The notes beneath the pieces are model-generated. The model was not told the origin of the DNA, searched no databases, and saw only the letters and a program-made list of their open reading frames with translations. DNA of 45,193 nt from Mesorhizobium tamadayense (GTDB lineage: Bacteria; Pseudomonadota; Alphaproteobacteria; Rhizobiales; Rhizobiaceae). A program made the position numbers and the translations under genes. Location: contig NZ_RQXT01000057.1 in the NCBI RefSeq assembly GCF_003863365.1, forward strand, positions 1-45,193, written 5' to 3'. Positions 8,815 to 18,696 of this stretch are shown here, piece by piece. Numbering within the stretch: position 1 is the first letter of the stretch; each line of letters opens with the position of its first letter.

Positions 8815-9039
8815 CCGAGCGGAGCTTGCTTTGCAAGCCTTTCCACGGTTTTGGCTATGAAGCCACCAAGGCGGCTTGGCGGCCCTGTCCCGGGCCCCTC
8901 AATCGAAAGAAGGCAGGAAATCGAATGCCCACTCGCCCAGGCGCTGATGGCCTTCCGGCTGGAGCGCGTTTTCCAACGGATCGCGTCCATAGCGCGCAGA
9001 CGATCGCCATTATGCGAAGGATGCTTCTCGTTGCATTAA
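8815..9039 (+). pseudogene. Frameshifted copy of the sulfotransferase-like C-terminus
   Basis: Translation in two or three frames matches the end of the gene at 7361-8503. FHGFGYEATKAAWRPCPG (start near 8838) parallels FPRFNLEATRASWQPYPG. After a frame change, SIERRQEIE and then FRLERVFQRIASIARRR parallel SLETRREIE and FRLERLLMRAASLTRRR. The DNA also aligns from about 8245-8410 to 8835-9010. At least one frameshift separates the pieces and the N-terminal P-loop half is missing. It is a remnant of a second sulfotransferase-like gene, either from tandem duplication or from replacement of an older copy. Confidence 0.7.
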
Positions 9040-9089
9040 GCCGTCTCACGTAGTCGAGTGCATTTTTCCCAGTCACGAGTTCGAAGCAC

Positions 9090-10583
9090 GTGAATGAAAG
9101 CCGGAATTTGACACACCAGGCCGCCCGGGGACTTTCCTGGTCGGGCGCCATGCTGTTGGTTCGAACCTTATTACAAGTCCTGATCACGGCCGTTCTCGCG
9201 CGCCTGCTTTCCCCCCGAGAGTACGGCGTTGCCGGCGCTGCGCTGATCGTCGTAGCCATCGGCAATAACATTGCCAATCTCGGGATGTCGCAAGTCGTGG
9301 TCCAGCGGCGAGATCTTGAAAGGCGCCATATGGGAACCGTGGCATTCATGTCCCTGCTGATCGCCGCGGGCATGGCCGTTCTTCAATGGGTGTTCTCAGG
9401 AGCGATCGCCGATTTCCTTCGTGTGCCGGAGCTCAACATTGTTTCCCGGGTGCTCGCCTTCAGCATGTTCGCAAACGCATTCAATCTTGTGGCTGAGGCA
9501 GCTCTCTCGCGGAACTTGAAGTTCAAAATATCCTCGACGGCGAGCTTGACGGCATGGACCCTCGCCAACGTCGGCTTGGCTATTCCGCTCGCCTATCTTG
9601 GATTGAGCTATTGGGCGTTGGTGATCGCTTACATGGCCGAAGCATTCATCCTTGCAGGGATTTATCTCTCTACGGCTGGACAATACCTTGTCAGGCCAAG
9701 CTTCGACTTGCAATCCTATCGGGATATCCGAAGCCAGAGCCTTGGCCTTTCAGTGGCCGGGTTCTCGAGCTTCATCTCCAGATATATAGACAATATCCTG
9801 GTCGCACGGATAGTCGGAACAACAGAGCTGGGCATCTACTCGAGAGCCTATAATCTGGTTGCAAACCCATCAAATCTGCTCGGAAATCTTACCAGGACCG
9901 TGGTTTTCCCGTTGATGTCGAAGGTTCAGCATGACAAAGCTAGGCTGCGTTCCGGTCAGCTCAAAGGTTATGCGCTTACGGCGGCTCTCACCTTTCCAGC
10001 CAGTGCGTTTATTTGCTGTTTCGCAAAGGAGCTTGTACTAACGATTTTCGGCGATCAGTGGACCGACGCTATTGTTCCCATTGCGACATTTTCTGTGGCG
10101 ATTTATTTTCGCGTTGCCTTTAAGGTGTGCGGCGTTGTTTTACTTTCTACGGGCCATAGTTACCGAACCGCGACGATGCAGATCGTCAATTTGATGCTAA
10201 TCGCCTGCCTCGCGTCGCTCTCGGCACCATACGGAATAAATGCGGTAGCGGTGGCGGTTTCAGGGGCTATCGCATTGAGCTTCGTAATCTACGCACTCAT
10301 GAGCTGCCGCTTGACCGAATTGTCGCTTCTGGACTTTGTCCTGGTTCATGTCCCACCGGCCATCTTTGCCATCGCAGTCTTTGTAACTGGCACGATCGTG
10401 AAGATCCTGCTCGATGGTTTGCCCGATCCATTAGTGCTCTTGGCGGGCTCTATGATCATTGGCGGCCTATCGGCTGCGGCGATCTATGTGAAGGCCTCGC
10501 TTCTCTTTGGAAAGTATGGCGTGAAGGTTTTGCAGAGTTTGACGTCGACGAAAGCGGCGTGGATTAAGTGGACGCCCAGTTGA
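9090..10583 (+). CDS. Wzx-type polysaccharide flippase (MOP superfamily)
   Basis: 497 residues with some 12-14 hydrophobic segments across the whole length. The N-terminus AARGLSWSGAMLLVRTLLQ and the motif VLARLLSPREYGVAGAAL are characteristic of Wzx/RfbX-type flippases, and a polysaccharide-biosynthesis C-terminal domain follows. It should move the lipid-linked repeat unit across the inner membrane, handing it to the Wzy-type protein at 13061. The start is GTG at 9090, with only a weak ribosome site. It lies downstream of the sulfotransferase-like gene and its pseudogene and upstream of the GH16 glycanase. Confidence 0.9.
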   Translation: MNESRNLTHQAARGLSWSGAMLLVRTLLQVLITAVLARLLSPREYGVAGAALIVVAIGNNIANLGMSQVVVQRRDLERRHMGTVAFMSLLIAAGMAVLQWVFSGAIADFLRVPELNIVSRVLAFSMFANAFNLVAEAALSRNLKFKISSTASLTAWTLANVGLAIPLAYLGLSYWALVIAYMAEAFILAGIYLSTAGQYLVRPSFDLQSYRDIRSQSLGLSVAGFSSFISRYIDNILVARIVGTTELGIYSRAYNLVANPSNLLGNLTRTVVFPLMSKVQHDKARLRSGQLKGYALTAALTFPASAFICCFAKELVLTIFGDQWTDAIVPIATFSVAIYFRVAFKVCGVVLLSTGHSYRTATMQIVNLMLIACLASLSAPYGINAVAVAVSGAIALSFVIYALMSCRLTELSLLDFVLVHVPPAIFAIAVFVTGTIVKILLDGLPDPLVLLAGSMIIGGLSAAAIYVKASLLFGKYGVKVLQSLTSTKAAWIKWTPS

Positions 10584-10743
10584 AAGGCGGTGGCACTTGT
10601 TGAGCCTCTAGCGCACTTTTCTCGCCAGAGATGAGGCGTCTCATGGCTGATGTTGCAATCTGCGGAGCTTACGATGAGAAGCGCGATAATGGGTAACCGG
10701 TGTCCATGGTGTGTCTGAAACCAGAGATTATTGGCACACGATA

Positions 10744-12795
10744 ATGACCAACCGCATTTCCCGCCGAGATTTGGCGCGGGGCGCATGCGCGGCCCTTCTG
10801 CTGACGGCATCCGGTCGCCCAGGACGGGATGCTCTCGCCGCCGGTCCGGAACAGGGCTCGCAGCAGGAGGGACAACTCTGGCATCCAGATCTGTTCCCGG
10901 AGATGATCGTAAAATCCTGGTATCAGGAGGATTTGGCCGAAGGCGAAGTCTCCTCGTGGCAATCCGGCGGCGTGAAGCCTGTGGCTGCGGTGCAGGCCGA
11001 GCCTTCTCTGTGCCCGACAAAGCTTGGAAAAAACGGCGTCATCTTTAAGAAGGGTACGAAACAGGCATTGACTTGGCCTGCCGATAACGACGCCCCATAC
11101 CTTCACCGCTGGTGGCTCGTGATCGCCCGCTGCGATTCAGCAGCCAACTCCGATGCGAACAACGTTTCTGTTTTGTGCGTCAATGGCGCCGAGGGTGGTT
11201 CGGTGCACCGGCAGCCGCGGGTCTGCTTCAGGCCATCGACAGGCACATTCGTTTCACAGGTTGATGACGGCAAGATCAAGAGCGAGGAAGGGAAATGCTC
11301 GACGGATTTTGGCGGCTGGAATGTCATGGTCGGGTACCGCCGGGGGTTCGTGATGCAGGTTGTGGTGAATGGGGTCAAGACGGCTGGCCAGACGATCTAT
11401 GCATTGGCACCCAACCGGATGAAATCGGAGAGCTTCATGGGCGATGTGAACAATCCGATGAGGGCGGATGTCGCGATCGACTGCGTCATCATCGGGCAAA
11501 GCGAACTAGATGACTCGCTGATCGACATACTGATGGGATGGGGCATGTGGCGCGTCGGCCGGCAATCCGACCTGCCCAGCGATCATCCCTATCGCCAGCG
11601 CCCTCCTTCATCCGTGGATGCGAACAACAAACCGGCACGTTACGCATTCGACTCAGCCTCGTGGGAGTCCTGGGCAGCCATCGGGAATGAGCGATATGCT
11701 CATCGTGGAGAAGCGGCGCCACCGATCCGCGGTTACACAACGGTTTTTTTTGATGATTTCGATTCCAACACGGTTGTCGATGATTCCAAAGGTGCCCAAG
11801 CCAGCATCTGGTATGCGCCGACCTCTCTGGCGAATGTTGGCGTTGACGCCAATACCCAGCGGATCTCGGGGTCGCCTTCCTCATATGTGCACGACGCCGC
11901 CAGCCACACGCTGGTGCTCCGGCTCTTGCATAAGGGCCGCTGGAGAACAGGCGCGTTCTCTTCAGTGAACAACAATGGCCAAGGGCGGTGTTGGGGAAAG
12001 GGCATCTTTGAGGTCCGCGCCAGACTTCCAAAGATCGCAGCGCCCCGCCCCGGATTTTTTCCTGCTTTTTGGGCGTATGGCAAAGAGCATCTGTTCTGGA
12101 GGACGCGCAATCGTCTTGAGACTGACTTTTGGGAATATGATGGTCTCAATGGGGCCTACATCAACATAAGTCAGCACGTTCACAAACCCAAACTCGGTTA
12201 TGCAGATCCACATATCGCGACAGGTAGCGTGCACCGGAAAATAGCCGGCTATCAGGTCGATCCATCAAATGGCTTTCCGGCGACAATCGACATATATGAT
12301 GGCGAATTTCATACTTGGTACGCCCAGATCGAGGATGATTACAGTTATTTCGTGATCGATGGCTGGGAAGTGGCGCGCGTTCCGACGAGCCCGGAACTCG
12401 CAGCGAAAAAATACATCATGGTGGATTTCGCTTACGATCAAAACAAGGGGCGTGTTCAACCGGACCCATCGCAGACATATGACATGGTCATTGACTATAT
12501 AAGGGTCCGGCAAACGGAAACGGATCTGGCTAGGGTTCCGCCGGGTTTCAGCGCACTGCCGACCTTGTCGGGCCGGGCTTCACCAAGCCAAGCGCTGACC
12601 GTCGTACCGAACGTGGTTGCGTCGCAAATAGAGTGTCTGTGGTATCGTGACGGCGTTCCGATCGTGGGCGAAACCGGCACAGGCTATCAGATCGGCTCGC
12701 AGGATATGGGGCATAAAATTCGCTGCCATGTTCGCGCGGTCTCTGTGCTCGACCAGCCAGAAGCCTGGACTCAGGAAAGCGAGACCGTAGGCTAG
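10744..12795 (+). CDS. Tat-exported family 16 glycoside hydrolase
   Basis: About 683 residues from the ATG at 10744, preferred over 10711 because it puts a twin-arginine signal at the N-terminus (ISRRDLARG, a hydrophobic stretch, then ALAAG). Residues about 80-270 look like a concanavalin/LamG-type beta-sandwich. Residues about 340-590 form the GH16 domain with catalytic ETDFWE (E459, D461, E464). The last 75 residues resemble an Ig-like module. GH16 enzymes cut beta-1,3/1,4 glucans and galactans, and rhizobial ExoK acts on nascent succinoglycan. The likely role is to trim the locus's own polymer in the periplasm or outside. It is much longer than ExoK, so function is inferred from the domain only. 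Confidence 0.83.
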   Translation: MTNRISRRDLARGACAALLLTASGRPGRDALAAGPEQGSQQEGQLWHPDLFPEMIVKSWYQEDLAEGEVSSWQSGGVKPVAAVQAEPSLCPTKLGKNGVIFKKGTKQALTWPADNDAPYLHRWWLVIARCDSAANSDANNVSVLCVNGAEGGSVHRQPRVCFRPSTGTFVSQVDDGKIKSEEGKCSTDFGGWNVMVGYRRGFVMQVVVNGVKTAGQTIYALAPNRMKSESFMGDVNNPMRADVAIDCVIIGQSELDDSLIDILMGWGMWRVGRQSDLPSDHPYRQRPPSSVDANNKPARYAFDSASWESWAAIGNERYAHRGEAAPPIRGYTTVFFDDFDSNTVVDDSKGAQASIWYAPTSLANVGVDANTQRISGSPSSYVHDAASHTLVLRLLHKGRWRTGAFSSVNNNGQGRCWGKGIFEVRARLPKIAAPRPGFFPAFWAYGKEHLFWRTRNRLETDFWEYDGLNGAYINISQHVHKPKLGYADPHIATGSVHRKIAGYQVDPSNGFPATIDIYDGEFHTWYAQIEDDYSYFVIDGWEVARVPTSPELAAKKYIMVDFAYDQNKGRVQPDPSQTYDMVIDYIRVRQTETDLARVPPGFSALPTLSGRASPSQALTVVPNVVASQIECLWYRDGVPIVGETGTGYQIGSQDMGHKIRCHVRAVSVLDQPEAWTQESETVG

Positions 12796-13060
12796 GCCGC
12801 AGCGACTGCGGACCGTAACGATGTAACGATGCGCCATCACTCTCCATCGACTGGCTGATGACCTCTACCCACTCGAGGCACCGTTGGACATTGGAAGACG
12901 CAGACCCTCATCGCTGGACTGCTCTGCCTGGGTCACCGCCCCTTTCGTCGTCGATACGCCGATGAACCGGCGCAAAATCTTCTCTGCACGCCGGGATACC
13001 AACAAGATTCTGTCTCCGGGAAAGAGAACATGTTAAAAGGATATCGCGCCGCGTGGGGCT

Positions 13061-14344
13061 ATGATGCGTTATCTCCTCACATTCGCGATACTAAGCCTTT
13101 TCCTGCCAATCAGGCTCGAGACGGGTCTTGTATTGCTGCGTCCGTTCGAGCTGATCACATTGCTATCGCTCATCATTGGCCTAACGACGGGCCGTTGGCG
13201 AGGTTTGGTTTTTCCAGCCAGTTTTCTACTCCTCCTGCCCTTCTTGGGCTGGGACATGATCTCGGCCTTTAGCGTGGACATAGAGAACGGCCTGCGCGAG
13301 CTGTTGCAGATGTCCGCAGTGGGCGCCTTTGCGTTCGTCCTCACACAGGAGGCCAGACGGCTCGATACGCACCAGACAGTGAACATCTTGCTTTTCGGCA
13401 TGGTGCTGATCCTCGCCTATACGATCGCCTGGCATGTGGCTCATGGCTACCCGGTCGGTTGGAAACATCTGTTCGATCCAAGGCTCGTGTTCACCTTCCT
13501 TCCAATCACGCTCGCGGGGCTGCTGCTCTTCGCCGGCCGGGCCAAGCGGCGCCACCTTTGGTTTGCATGGGCAGGGCTACTTCCCCTGCTCGTGCTATCT
13601 GGAGAGCGCAAGGCTTTTTTGATTTATCTCTTTCTGACCGCTGCGCTTCTGACACGCGGAAGGCTCGCTGCTATGGTACCGGCGATCGCCGCCGGCTTCG
13701 TGGGTCTTTTTGTGATCTCGACCACGATGGACAACGCCTATATCCAGAAGCAATTGCAGACGATGCTCGATCCGCTGAGCATGGGGCAGTACGAATACCT
13801 GGCCGCAAAGGGGAAATATGCCCCTGGAGATACGCCGAGCAACGTCCAGCGCTCGTTTGCCTTCACTCTGTCAAGACGGCTCATCTCCGAACACCCACTA
13901 ATGGGCGTGGGCACGAACCAATTCAAAAATATCATCGATACTGAGTTCCGCAGTCTTCCTGAGGAGTTGCGGCTGGGGATCCATGGCGAGTTTCAACGCA
14001 TACTCACCGAGAATGGCATCATTGGGCTCAGCCTCTATCTTCTGATATGGGTCGCCGCATGGTTTCGGTTAAGCCGTGTTTTAACCTCGGCACTTTTTCA
14101 CGGATTGATCGGAGCAGCCCAGGCACGGCTTCTGCCCCTCGTAGTCCTTGTTCCCTGTGCTTTCTACGTTGGAACAGAAGCCTCCGGCACACGAGCTTTC
14201 GTCACGCTGATCCTTGTCTCGCTCCTGCCGGAATTGACGCGGCACGGGCTTTGCCTGGTATTGAACAGGGCGCGGAGGAGCCGCCCGACGAGCACTAGTC
14301 ATTCTCGATTTCTTGGTCGCGCCTTGCCAGGAAGCACAAGATGA
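13061..14344 (+). CDS. Wzy-type polysaccharide polymerase / O-antigen ligase family
   Basis: 427 residues with about ten hydrophobic segments and a large loop around residues 225-310 (ending HPLMGVGTNQFKNIID and LGIHGEFQRILTENGIIG). That H-plus-NxF loop followed by an ENGIIG helix is typical of the O-antigen ligase/Wzy_C family. It should polymerise repeat units in the periplasm after the flippase at 9090 delivers them, with chain length set by the Wzc-type protein at 16554. Start is ATG 13061 or 13064; GGGG lies better spaced for 13064. Its stop overlaps the next gene's ATG (ATGA), so the two are translationally coupled. Confidence 0.85.
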   Translation: MMRYLLTFAILSLFLPIRLETGLVLLRPFELITLLSLIIGLTTGRWRGLVFPASFLLLLPFLGWDMISAFSVDIENGLRELLQMSAVGAFAFVLTQEARRLDTHQTVNILLFGMVLILAYTIAWHVAHGYPVGWKHLFDPRLVFTFLPITLAGLLLFAGRAKRRHLWFAWAGLLPLLVLSGERKAFLIYLFLTAALLTRGRLAAMVPAIAAGFVGLFVISTTMDNAYIQKQLQTMLDPLSMGQYEYLAAKGKYAPGDTPSNVQRSFAFTLSRRLISEHPLMGVGTNQFKNIIDTEFRSLPEELRLGIHGEFQRILTENGIIGLSLYLLIWVAAWFRLSRVLTSALFHGLIGAAQARLLPLVVLVPCAFYVGTEASGTRAFVTLILVSLLPELTRHGLCLVLNRARRSRPTSTSHSRFLGRALPGSTR

Positions 14345-15297
14345 GTGTTTCGGTCATTTTGACATGCCACAATGAGGAGCGCTTCATTGTGCAGGCAGTG
14401 GAAAGCGTGATCAATCAGACCGCTTCGGGCGGCATCAGAGAGATCATCATTGTCAATGATGGCTCGACGGACGGCTCGACCGAAGTGATTGCGTCGTTGG
14501 TCGATCGGGAGCCGCGCATCCACGTCCTGACAACGGCGGGTATCGGGCCTTCATCGGCGAGGAATCTTGCAATCAGACATGCCACCAGTGATTTTATTGC
14601 ATTTCTCGACGGCGATGATTTCTGGGCTGAGGACAAGCTTGAGCGTCAATTGACCGCCTTCGGCAATGGCTGCAAGGCAGCTCTCGTCTATGGTGATTTA
14701 GTCGACTTTTCCGCTCCAGATCTTTCCGATGCTGTGCCCGTGGCCGTTGGCCGCTATCGCGCGGATCAACACGATACGCTACCGACATATTTTCTGCTTG
14801 ATGGCCCGATTGTTCCTTCCAGTATCGTTATGCGGCGAGAGATTATTGAAGATATCGGGTTGTTCAACGAGACAATCAGGGTTGGGGAGGATACGGAGTT
14901 TTGCATGCGCGTAGCCGAGCGCTGGACATTTCAACATGTGGCCGGAGCACTCGTCTACAAGCGGCGTCATGGCTCAAACACAACCCGCAGACTCGACGCG
15001 CTTCTGCCGGTAGCTGAACACCTCACGCGAGAATGGGTCATCCGACGGCCGGAGCTTGCGCACCTCGCGCGGCGGCGCAACGCCCGTTTATACGCGAAAG
15101 CCGGCAATGATTGCGTAGCTCAAGGCGAAAAGAAGCGCGGAGCGCGCTTACTCATTCGCGCGATTCTGCACGATCCATTGTCCTGGCGGGTATACGTTTA
15201 CATTTTTCTCTGCGCCCTACCTGCAGGCATGGAGCCGCAGGTGCGCCGCGCGGCCAAGCTATTGTTCTACCGCGTCATGCGCAAAAGACTTTGCTGA
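14341..15297 (+). CDS. Glycosyltransferase family 2
   Basis: 318 residues. The GT-A fold is plain: VSVILTCHNEERFIVQAVES at the N-terminus, IIVNDGSTDGST for the nucleotide, and FLDGDDFW as the DxD metal site. The remaining 200 residues hold VGEDTEFCMRVAERW, the usual acceptor-side segment. It should add a sugar to the repeat unit at the inner membrane. It overlaps the polymerase gene by 4 bases, and a long gap follows, so it probably ends this transcript. The donor sugar is unknown. Confidence 0.88.
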   Translation: MSVSVILTCHNEERFIVQAVESVINQTASGGIREIIIVNDGSTDGSTEVIASLVDREPRIHVLTTAGIGPSSARNLAIRHATSDFIAFLDGDDFWAEDKLERQLTAFGNGCKAALVYGDLVDFSAPDLSDAVPVAVGRYRADQHDTLPTYFLLDGPIVPSSIVMRREIIEDIGLFNETIRVGEDTEFCMRVAERWTFQHVAGALVYKRRHGSNTTRRLDALLPVAEHLTREWVIRRPELAHLARRRNARLYAKAGNDCVAQGEKKRGARLLIRAILHDPLSWRVYVYIFLCALPAGMEPQVRRAAKLLFYRVMRKRLC

Positions 15298-15799
15298 TCT
15301 TAAAGATGCTAGCGAATTGGCGAGAGTTCGAGCATCTCATGCGGCAGCCTGGGAATCCCTCCGCCGATGTCCTGACGGCAACGACGCAACACGGCCACAT
15401 CGACCGATGAACCGGGCTTTTCAGCCCAGTGCCACACGTCCAGTGCTCACACTTCGGTGAGCAAGGCATCTTCGACCAGGTCCGCACGCCGACAATAGCA
15501 AAGCGTGTCATGATAATCGCTCCCGCGGATGGTCGACCAAAGCACCAGGGAAGAGCTTCGACGATTTGGTCAAAACGCTGGCCATCTTGCGAGCACAAGA
15601 AGGAAAGCTTAGCGGCATTGGTCGCCTCAGACACCACGCCAAATCCGCCGAAAGCCTTCTGGCAAAACGGTAGGGCGCGTTTATTCGCATTTCCTAATAT
15701 TTTATCGTCTGACCCGTTCCGATATGTTATGATGGTTAACGCGGTGAGAGCTCGACAGCCAAGGAGCGCGTCACGCGAGCGGCTGCGAGTGGGACGGCG
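15298..15799. other. No recognisable gene
   Basis: About 500 bases without a supportable gene. Short frames exist on both strands (a Cys-rich 120-codon one on minus, and a 135-codon one on plus that runs into the next gene), but none resembles a family I know. The stretch may be decayed DNA. The last 80 bases should hold the promoter of the ExoX/SyrA-like gene. Confidence 0.35.
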
Positions 15800-16093
15800 A
15801 TGTCCTATTTGCTATTTTTGCGCGGCCTTATCATAGTCCTGTTGGCATTCGCCATCAGTACATATTTCCGTACCGGCTCGCTCTGGAGCACGATTGTCCA
15901 AACGGCAATTTGTGGGATCTTGATCCAGATTGGGTACTTTGTTGCTGTCATGCTGCTTGTGTGGCGATCCAAAGAATCCGAGATTACGAAATCACACATC
16001 GCGCGCGATGAGTCCGAAAGGGAGCAACGGCCGAGCCATTTGGTGAATAAGGCGGACCACTTTCCGCCTAGAGGAGGGCGATCAGCACGATGA
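15800..16093 (+). CDS. ExoX/SyrA-like exopolysaccharide regulator, small membrane protein
   Basis: 97 residues with two hydrophobic segments (about 5-22 and 30-53) around the stretch YFRTGSLWSTIVQTAICGILIQIGYFVAVM. This two-helix pattern, with LRTGS-like and ILIQVGYF-like motifs, is that of the rhizobial ExoX/Psi/SyrA family. ExoX and Psi lower exopolysaccharide output, while SyrA raises exo transcription; no member has an obvious DNA-binding domain. The hydrophilic tail here is charged. It sits between the polymerase/GT2 genes and the Wzc-type gene, where such a post-translational brake could act on the initiating transferase (inference). Its stop overlaps the ATG of a 34-codon frame (ATGA, 16090). 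Confidence 0.72.
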   Translation: MSYLLFLRGLIIVLLAFAISTYFRTGSLWSTIVQTAICGILIQIGYFVAVMLLVWRSKESEITKSHIARDESEREQRPSHLVNKADHFPPRGGRSAR

Positions 16094-16553
16094 CGCCCCA
16101 CACCACGATACAAAATGTGACTGCAGCCTGTCTTATTCGGGCACTGGAGAGGCGTTCCGCGAGGCGCCAAATGCGCGCAGACCTTTTGCTGTGATCGTTA
16201 TCGCGCGCCTGTGATCGACGAGTCATTCCAATCGACATCCCTGTTTCAGGCTCAACCTAGGCCCGAAATCTCTTGCTCAGATGTTGCAATTTGGCAAACA
16301 CGACCCAATTTCTTCCTTTGATTGGATCGCCCGACCTGGAGCGGAGCATGGGGCGCGCGAGGTTTCGCCTTATAACAATCAGAGGTTAGGAATTCGCGCC
16401 TTTGGCGAGGAGCGGGCTGAGGCTCCCCGAGCAGTGCGCCCCTGTGCTCCGCCGGCGTCGATACTGAATTTGCGGACATTTGGTCAGATAGTGTGGTAGG
16501 GTATTTGTCACTGCCTATGCGCTGCCAGTCTCATCCCACGGGTTTGAAGGCGT
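16094..16553. other. Leader region of the Wzc-type gene; 34-codon frame at its start
   Basis: A frame of 34 codons starts at the ATG at 16090, overlapping the ExoX-like stop, and ends near 16194. It has no recognisable family. The rest shows no gene. The promoter of the Wzc-type gene should be here, but I found no copy of the 18-bp CRP-like palindrome. Confidence 0.35.
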
Positions 16554-18425
16554 ATGCTCCGCGAAGTTGAAAATCGGCACCCGGATACTGCCTTCATATT
16601 CGGCGATCCCCAGTCGGGAACGATTGATTTCGAGACACTCCTAGCGGCAGCGCGGCGGCAGTTGAGGTTCGTCCTTACATGCGTGCTCGCAGGCCTTGTG
16701 CTGGGGCTGGTGTACCTTGCGGCCGAGGTGCCATTGTACGAGTCGACGGCCAGAATCCTGATCGACAAGAATCAGCCATCCGTCGTGACGAAGTTAACAG
16801 AGAGCGGAAGCTCCACACAACTTGACCCGATGATGCTGAGTCAGGTCGAATTGTTGCGTTCCGACCGGATCGGGCTAAAGGTCGTTGACAGCCTCGGTCT
16901 TGCTACCGATCGCTCCTTCTTGTCGGCGCCGTATTCGCTGCTCAACATTCTCACAAGATCGGTCGCTTCGGCAGTGCGGTCATTCATTGGCAGTTCCGAA
17001 GGGGGAGCGTCGGTGAAACCGAGCGCGGCGGGAGGGCCTGATCGATGGCAGGCATTTGGCATTCTGACTGATAATTTAACGGTAGCCCGCGTAGCCGATA
17101 CTTACGTTCTGCAAATCCAATTTCAGTCGCCCAGCGCTGAAATGGCGCAAAAAATAACCAATAAATATGCTGAAATCTATATCTCTGACCAAGTTGGAGC
17201 TAAAGATGAGTCGATCATCCGGGCTCGCAGTGCCCTGGCGCAAGAAGTCGAGACGGTGCGCAAGCGATCGGTCGACGCTGAGCTCGCGGTCCACAGGTTC
17301 CGAACAGACACTACGCTGACCAAGGAAACGCTGGTTACCTTGCGCCAGCTCGAACTTGAAGCGTCTTCCCTCAAGACGCAATATGAACAGGTCCTGCAGC
17401 AGTACCAAGCGAGCCTGCAGAACCTTTCGATGGCGTTGACTGAGGCGCGGATTATCTCGGAAGCGTCATACCCCGGCGGACCGAGTTCTCCGAACAGCAT
17501 TGTTACGCTGGCAATCTGCGCCGTGCTCGGCGGCATGATTGGCGCCGGAGTGGGCGGAATTCGGGAGTACCGGGAGCGTTTTTTCCGCACGAGGGGTCAA
17601 GTGCGCGATGAGCTCGGACTTGACACGCTAGGAATGATCCCGTTGCTGGACGGGAAGCCAATTCGCCAGAACAAGCGTGATCATGCGGCAGGAGAGCGGT
17701 CATTCATCGAGGTGGGGAACAGCGCTTTTAACTGGGTAGAGCAGCATCCGCACTCGGAATTCGCTGAAGCGATGCGAACGGTGAAAGTCGCTGTTGATGT
17801 CGAGATACCAACGAAGAGCACCAAGGCGATCGGCATCGTTTCCTGCCTTCCGGGAGAAGGAAAGTCGCTGGTCGCAGCTAACTTTGCGACGGTTCTTGCC
17901 ATGCAGCGTTGTAAGACGCTGTTGATCGATGCCGATATACACAATCCGGGCTTGTCCCCTATGTTAGCCAACGGCTGGGAACGAGGCCTGGCCAACTTGT
18001 TGGCTGGAGACTTCAATGCGAAAGATATGCTGGCCCATGAGTCATTGCCATTGAGGTTCCTGCCCGGCGTGAACCAGAGCCAAAAAAAGCTCGCAAAAAC
18101 CGTGCAGCCTATTGAGAAAATGGGCGACTTTCTGCTCAAGGCGGGCTCTACGTTCAATTACGTCGTCGTTGATTTGCCCCCGTTGGCTCCGGTCGCGGAC
18201 GTGAGGTCCTTCGTCCAGCACCTCGACGGCCTTGTTCTGGTCGTTGAATGGGGCGTGACCGCTCGTACATTCGTGCGCGAAAGCCTCAACAACAATCCGA
18301 TCCTTGCGGACAAATGTATCGGCGTCCTGCTCAACAAGGTCGATATCAAAAGAATCAAGCTGTATCAAAAGTTCGGCAGTGCCGAGTTTTACAGTGAGCG
18401 TTATAGTCAGTATTACAAGACTTAG
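16554..18425 (+). CDS. Wzc/ExoP-type polysaccharide co-polymerase with tyrosine autokinase domain
   Basis: 623 residues. A first membrane helix (about 39-57) is followed by a Wzz-type periplasmic part (YESTARILIDK, then a coiled coil about 215-300) and a second helix (about 312-334, starting SPNSIVTLAI). The cytoplasmic BY-kinase follows, with Walker A LPGEGKS near 432, Walker A' LLIDADIHNPG near 454 and Walker B VVVDLPP near 538. The last 21 residues carry five tyrosines, the usual autophosphorylation cluster. Such proteins set chain length and pair with a Wza-type exporter, here probably the one at 20377. It is shorter than typical ExoP/Wzc (700 or more) because the coiled-coil part is reduced. 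Confidence 0.92.
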   Translation: MLREVENRHPDTAFIFGDPQSGTIDFETLLAAARRQLRFVLTCVLAGLVLGLVYLAAEVPLYESTARILIDKNQPSVVTKLTESGSSTQLDPMMLSQVELLRSDRIGLKVVDSLGLATDRSFLSAPYSLLNILTRSVASAVRSFIGSSEGGASVKPSAAGGPDRWQAFGILTDNLTVARVADTYVLQIQFQSPSAEMAQKITNKYAEIYISDQVGAKDESIIRARSALAQEVETVRKRSVDAELAVHRFRTDTTLTKETLVTLRQLELEASSLKTQYEQVLQQYQASLQNLSMALTEARIISEASYPGGPSSPNSIVTLAICAVLGGMIGAGVGGIREYRERFFRTRGQVRDELGLDTLGMIPLLDGKPIRQNKRDHAAGERSFIEVGNSAFNWVEQHPHSEFAEAMRTVKVAVDVEIPTKSTKAIGIVSCLPGEGKSLVAANFATVLAMQRCKTLLIDADIHNPGLSPMLANGWERGLANLLAGDFNAKDMLAHESLPLRFLPGVNQSQKKLAKTVQPIEKMGDFLLKAGSTFNYVVVDLPPLAPVADVRSFVQHLDGLVLVVEWGVTARTFVRESLNNNPILADKCIGVLLNKVDIKRIKLYQKFGSAEFYSERYSQYYKT

Positions 18426-18696
18426 TTAACCCATGGAGGCTGTGATGAACAAGATCCTCGAATGCCGAAGTTCGTCCGGTCCTATCGATGCGAGACGCAG
18501 GAAATTGTGTTCGACGCGCAAGGCCGGGCGGCGGTGGAGACGGTGTTCGTCGGCAAGGACCGGCAATACAATCGTCGCTGCCTCCAGCCGACGGCCTGCG
18601 CTGGGATCGGGCTAGGAGAAGGGCCAGGTCGAGATGCCGAGCCGTCAGAATTCACGATCGGCCCGGCTATCTTGGTCGCCAGTCCTTTGCCGGTCC

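Noticed and set aside
16210..16230. A weak CRP-like candidate near cctgtgatcgacgagtcatt upstream of the Wzc-type gene
   Set aside because: The right half does not match TCACA or TAACA, so symmetry is too poor beside the three clear copies.
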